From NCBI GenBank assembly GCA_947627835.1, contig CANQXM010000055.1, positions 1 to 7,714 of the forward strand: 7,714 bases of DNA, written 5' to 3'. The notes below the pieces were generated by a model that saw only the letters and a list, made by a program, of their open reading frames with translations, ran no database searches and was not told where the DNA came from. The translations under genes were made by a program, and so were the position numbers. Below, in pieces: positions 5,612 to 7,714 of this stretch. Each line of letters begins with the position of its first letter. Position 1 is the stretch's first letter. The DNA is from an uncultured Bacilli bacterium (GTDB taxonomy: Bacteria; Bacillota_I; Bacilli_A; RF39; UBA660).

Positions 5612-7369
5612 CTAAGGCGATAAAACAACACGAAAACTACGATCACCAGCAGCACCACCCTCAAAAAATCCGAATGAAAACACACCAGTACCAGCACCAT
5701 AACTCCAAGGGCAACCACGAACGAACCAAGGAATCACAGGAACGACGAACCCAGCCTCGTCATCATACCATGAACTAACACGTCTAGTTTGCGTTCCATA
5801 AATTTTATTATTAAACGGACCCATTTCTCCCGTTGCATCACCTAAAATACGTCTTTCATAATTAGAACCTGTTGCACTATAATTGTAGATATCAAAATAT
5901 TTATTTTCTGGATATGGCACACCACCATCCGCTCGAGTCCAAGCTGTTTTGGTACGATTAGCAGTATTACCATCATCATTTGGATATGTTAATATGCCGA
6001 TGAAATTACTATTCCACGTACTATGTCTTCCGCTTACAAACATTCCCTGTTCATCCACCATAACACCCATCACATATTCCCATGATCCACCAGCCATGTC
6101 GTAGATTCCTGTGACATTTCCGGTAGTACTTGCAAATCCCAAAGTGCTTGCATCATTCCATGGACGTGTCACATCTGTACCAGTACCATACTCATTACAA
6201 GTAGCAGGGGTTGTTGTACAAGAAATATTCGTTCCTGTATAACCAGTAGATGGTACATGGACTCCGACATATCCAGTTACATAACTACTATTATTGTTAA
6301 TGCGTACTTGTGAATTTTTTCCATATTGGCTTTGAGTTAAATATGCTACTGCTCCCCATTCGGTATTCTTCATCATATGAGAATCTAACTCTCGCTTATA
6401 GTGATAACTCGAATAAAACATATTTGCTACTCTTGCATTTCTCCATGAAGATACTCCTGGTTTAATTTGTAAATTATCTGGATCAATCATATCGGTAGCA
6501 CCAGCAGTTTTTGAAGTTTCAAACTTTCCTACCCACATGCCTTTCTTTCCTTCAAAGCCATCTACAAATGCCGGATGTGTCATCCACTTTCCTACACTAC
6601 ATGTGCCATTATCACCGCTTTTGTTTGGGCTCTTACATTCACTACTTGTATCAGTAGTACTATTGGAATTAAATCTTATTTTTATTGTTTCTACTTTATT
6701 AGTTACGGTCCCAAGTCCTGTATAAGTATTTCCCATATCAAATATTTGATAATCAAATTTTGGTATCCATACAAAGTAACTTTCTATTTTGTCTTCAGAT
6801 ATTACATCGCCTGCTTTATACGTTTCATTTTCATCAACTAAAATAACTGCATTCGCCCATTGTTTATCTTGATAAGAATACCATGCATCTTTCTGACTGG
6901 CTTTCTTTACTATATTTTCTCCATTTTGATTTTCGATGGTTACTGGAATTAAATTCTCTGCAAGTACTGGATCGTTTCCATTTAATATAGAATCTGTATA
7001 TTTAGTAACAAAGTTTACTTGGCATTTCGTTTTTGTTTTAGATAAATTTGTAACACTTATCTTCCACTTCTCATAATCCCAGGTTGCTGTTGCTCCTTTA
7101 TCACATGTGATACTATCTACTGTTTTATTGCTACCTTTTTCTGGAAATGTTGTACTTGGTGTTCCATCAATCGTAAGGACTACTTTTACATCAAAATTAT
7201 CCATATGACTTGGAACATTACCTTCTATCACATCATATTCCTTCTTTACTTCATACAAAGCATAACTTTGTATAATTACAATTACTGCCATAAGCAAAAA
7301 TATAAAAATACAAATTAATTTTTTCAATTGTTTCTTTTTATTTGCTATTTTAAAAGGATTTAAATCCAT
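5612..7369 (-). CDS. Membrane-anchored FGE/C-type-lectin-like protein with hypervariable C terminus
   Basis: Protein of 585 residues. A basic N terminus leads to one hydrophobic helix (about 18-36), so the rest should lie outside the membrane. Residues 55-120 form a small domain with C89 and C116 placed to pair (ITCDKGATATWDYEKWKIS, KCQVNF). Residues about 195-585 resemble the formylglycine-generating-enzyme/sulfatase-modifying fold, a C-type lectin variant: YFVWIPKFDYQIF, KNTEWGAVAYL (334-344), GIYDMAGGSWEYV (421-433) and the terminal FRVVLS. Further Cys pairs are C245/C257 and C384/C391. Residues 540-585 differ sharply from the paralogue next door, in the position used as the variable region by DGR target proteins. 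A role in surface binding is inferred, not shown. The ATG has AGAGG seven bases upstream, inside a hairpin. The upstream paralogue on the same strand ends 83 bases before. Confidence 0.85.
   Translation of the reverse strand: MDLNPFKIANKKKQLKKLICIFIFLLMAVIVIIQSYALYEVKKEYDVIEGNVPSHMDNFDVKVVLTIDGTPSTTFPEKGSNKTVDSITCDKGATATWDYEKWKISVTNLSKTKTKCQVNFVTKYTDSILNGNDPVLAENLIPVTIENQNGENIVKKASQKDAWYSYQDKQWANAVILVDENETYKAGDVISEDKIESYFVWIPKFDYQIFDMGNTYTGLGTVTNKVETIKIRFNSNSTTDTSSECKSPNKSGDNGTCSVGKWMTHPAFVDGFEGKKGMWVGKFETSKTAGATDMIDPDNLQIKPGVSSWRNARVANMFYSSYHYKRELDSHMMKNTEWGAVAYLTQSQYGKNSQVRINNNSSYVTGYVGVHVPSTGYTGTNISCTTTPATCNEYGTGTDVTRPWNDASTLGFASTTGNVTGIYDMAGGSWEYVMGVMVDEQGMFVSGRHSTWNSNFIGILTYPNDDGNTANRTKTAWTRADGGVPYPENKYFDIYNYSATGSNYERRILGDATGEMGPFNNKIYGTQTRRVSSWYDDEAGFVVPVIPWFVRGCPWSYGAGTGVFSFGFFEGGAAGDRSFRVVLSP
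5615..5752 (-). other. Candidate DGR variable region 1
   Basis: The last 46 codons of the 585-residue gene (residues 540-585). Compared with the neighbouring paralogue there are 25 amino-acid replacements, 9 silent codon changes and 12 identical codons; the 40 codons upstream show 6 replacements and 14 silent changes. The fixed frame is PWFVR, W, G, G and FRVVLS, with mostly NNT or NNC codons at variable sites. This matches the layout of DGR variable regions in C-type lectin proteins, but no template is seen here. Confidence 0.55.
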
Positions 7370-7371
7370 AT

Positions 7372-7407
7372 AAAAACCTCTATTCTTACTTCTAAGTTTA
7401 GAGGTTT
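7372..7407 (-). promoter_or_regulatory. Hairpin covering the ribosome site of the variable-protein gene
   Basis: Minus-strand arms AAACCTCTA (7407-7399) and TAGAGGTTT (7382-7374) are perfectly complementary, with an inner ACTT/AAGT pair possible. The 3' arm contains AGAGG (7381-7377), the only Shine-Dalgarno, seven bases before ATG. The stem also runs into five T residues, so it could end transcripts of the upstream paralogue. Either role, or both, would limit expression of the downstream gene. Confidence 0.6.
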
Positions 7408-7452
7408 AATTTTTATTTTTTTAGGTTTAGAGTACTCATTATTTCTAATAGG

Positions 7453-7714
7453 CTATACGGAAAGCACTACGCGAAAACCGACACCGCCACCTACTTGCCC
7501 ACTGTCACCAATAAAAGCAAACAAACCGGCACCAGTACCATTATTCCAAGCGCTATTACGAACGAACCAAGGACCACGCCAGCCGACAAACCAAGCTTCA
7601 TCATCATACCATGAACTAACCCGTCTATTTGCATCACCATATTTTTTATTTTCAAATGGTCCCATCTCACCTGTAGCATCACCTAAAATTCGACGTTCAT
7701 AATTTGAATCGGTT
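7453..7714 (-). CDS. C-terminal part of a second variable FGE/C-type-lectin-like protein (cut by window edge)
   Basis: The frame is open from the window end to TAG at 7453: 87 residues of a protein whose start lies beyond 7714. The internal Met at 7665 is not a start, because homology to the 585-residue neighbour continues upstream of it (SNYERRILGDATGEMGPF in the neighbour; SNYERR and ILGDATGEMGPF here). The conserved block ends at RRVSSWYDDEA. The last 46 codons (7456-7593) are the second candidate DGR variable region, with PWFVR, WNNGTGAG and FRVVLS. Same strand, tandem to its paralogue. Presumably it has the same membrane anchor and extracellular domain, but this is outside the window. 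Confidence 0.85.
   Translation of the reverse strand, partial: TDSNYERRILGDATGEMGPFENKKYGDANRRVSSWYDDEAWFVGWRGPWFVRNSAWNNGTGAGLFAFIGDSGQVGGGVGFRVVLSV
7456..7593 (-). other. Candidate DGR variable region 2
   Basis: Counterpart of variable region 1. In the ungapped central block of 16 codons from PWFVR to GAG (7525-7572 here), nine nucleotide differences from region 1 are found: eight at first or second codon positions and seven with A in one copy. This fits adenine-targeted mutagenesis of AAY-like template codons. Silent differences in the last codons (CGC/CGT, GTA/GTT, CTT/TTA) mean the two were not recently copied from one identical template over their whole length. Confidence 0.5.

Larger units (their letters stand above)
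4472..5638. repeat. Imperfect direct repeat pair flanking the Fic toxin-antitoxin cassette
   Basis: Copy A is 4472-4526 and copy B is 5583-5638, in the same orientation and about 80 percent identical by hand alignment. Copy B is the true 3' terminus and flank of the 585-residue gene; copy A is the decayed relic. The 1056 bases between them hold the antitoxin, the toxin and their terminator. No transposase and no terminal inverted repeats are seen. Confidence 0.55.

Noticed and set aside
6537..6841. Overlapping plus-strand open frames opposite the 585-residue gene
   Set aside because: Antisense to a long continuous gene, no ribosome site, no motifs.
5612..7369. Prepilin-like reading of the N-terminal hydrophobic helix
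   Set aside because: There is no prepilin peptidase site (Gly-Phe-Thr-Leu-type) before the helix; a plain membrane anchor fits better.
7491..7682. Alternative minus-strand frame of 63 residues
   Set aside because: Overlaps the real partial variable-protein gene, whose reading frame is fixed by homology to its neighbour over 87 codons.
1..7714. CRISPR array, tRNA, rRNA or transposase
   Set aside because: No regularly spaced repeats, no tRNA or rRNA signatures and no transposase-like protein were found on either strand.

Overview
The window is AT-rich, uses the standard bacterial code (TGA is a real stop in the 124-residue gene at 2553-2927, and Trp is TGG), and carries a leucine T-box and a Bacillus-type leucyl-tRNA synthetase. 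This points to a low-GC Firmicute, probably an uncultured gut Bacilli/RF39-like or Erysipelotrichia-like lineage. That placement is inference from gene style, not from a search.

Left part (about 93-3180, minus strand): a complete housekeeping operon. A sigma-A type promoter at 3151-3179 drives a leucine T-box leader with specifier CTC, antiterminator and terminator. A small three-helix membrane protein follows, overlapping leuS by ATGA. leuS ends in a strong GNRA-loop terminator at 93-121. Leucine starvation should therefore induce both genes together.

Middle part (3193-5555): an accessory segment. On the minus strand is an AAA_14/DUF4143 ATPase whose stop lies only 14 bases from the leuS promoter. 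Facing the other way is a VbhA-like antitoxin and Fic toxin pair on the plus strand, closed by a terminator at 5526-5555. The Fic gene carries an in-frame TAA followed by 39 more open codons, which suggests a recent nonsense mutation that removed its C-terminal tail.

Right part (5583-7714, minus strand): two tandem paralogues of a membrane-anchored protein with a formylglycine-generating-enzyme/C-type-lectin-like domain. One is complete (585 residues); the other is cut by the window edge. Their last ~46 codons are hypervariable, with changes concentrated at first and second codon positions and mostly involving A, while the 40 codons before differ mainly by silent changes. This is the pattern expected of diversity-generating retroelement (DGR) target regions. 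No reverse transcriptase or template repeat is visible here. A decayed copy of the same gene 3' end lies at 4472-4526, so the toxin-antitoxin cassette is flanked by imperfect direct repeats of the variable-gene terminus (4472-4526 and 5583-5638). The cassette seems to have landed in, or been exchanged through, an array of these genes.
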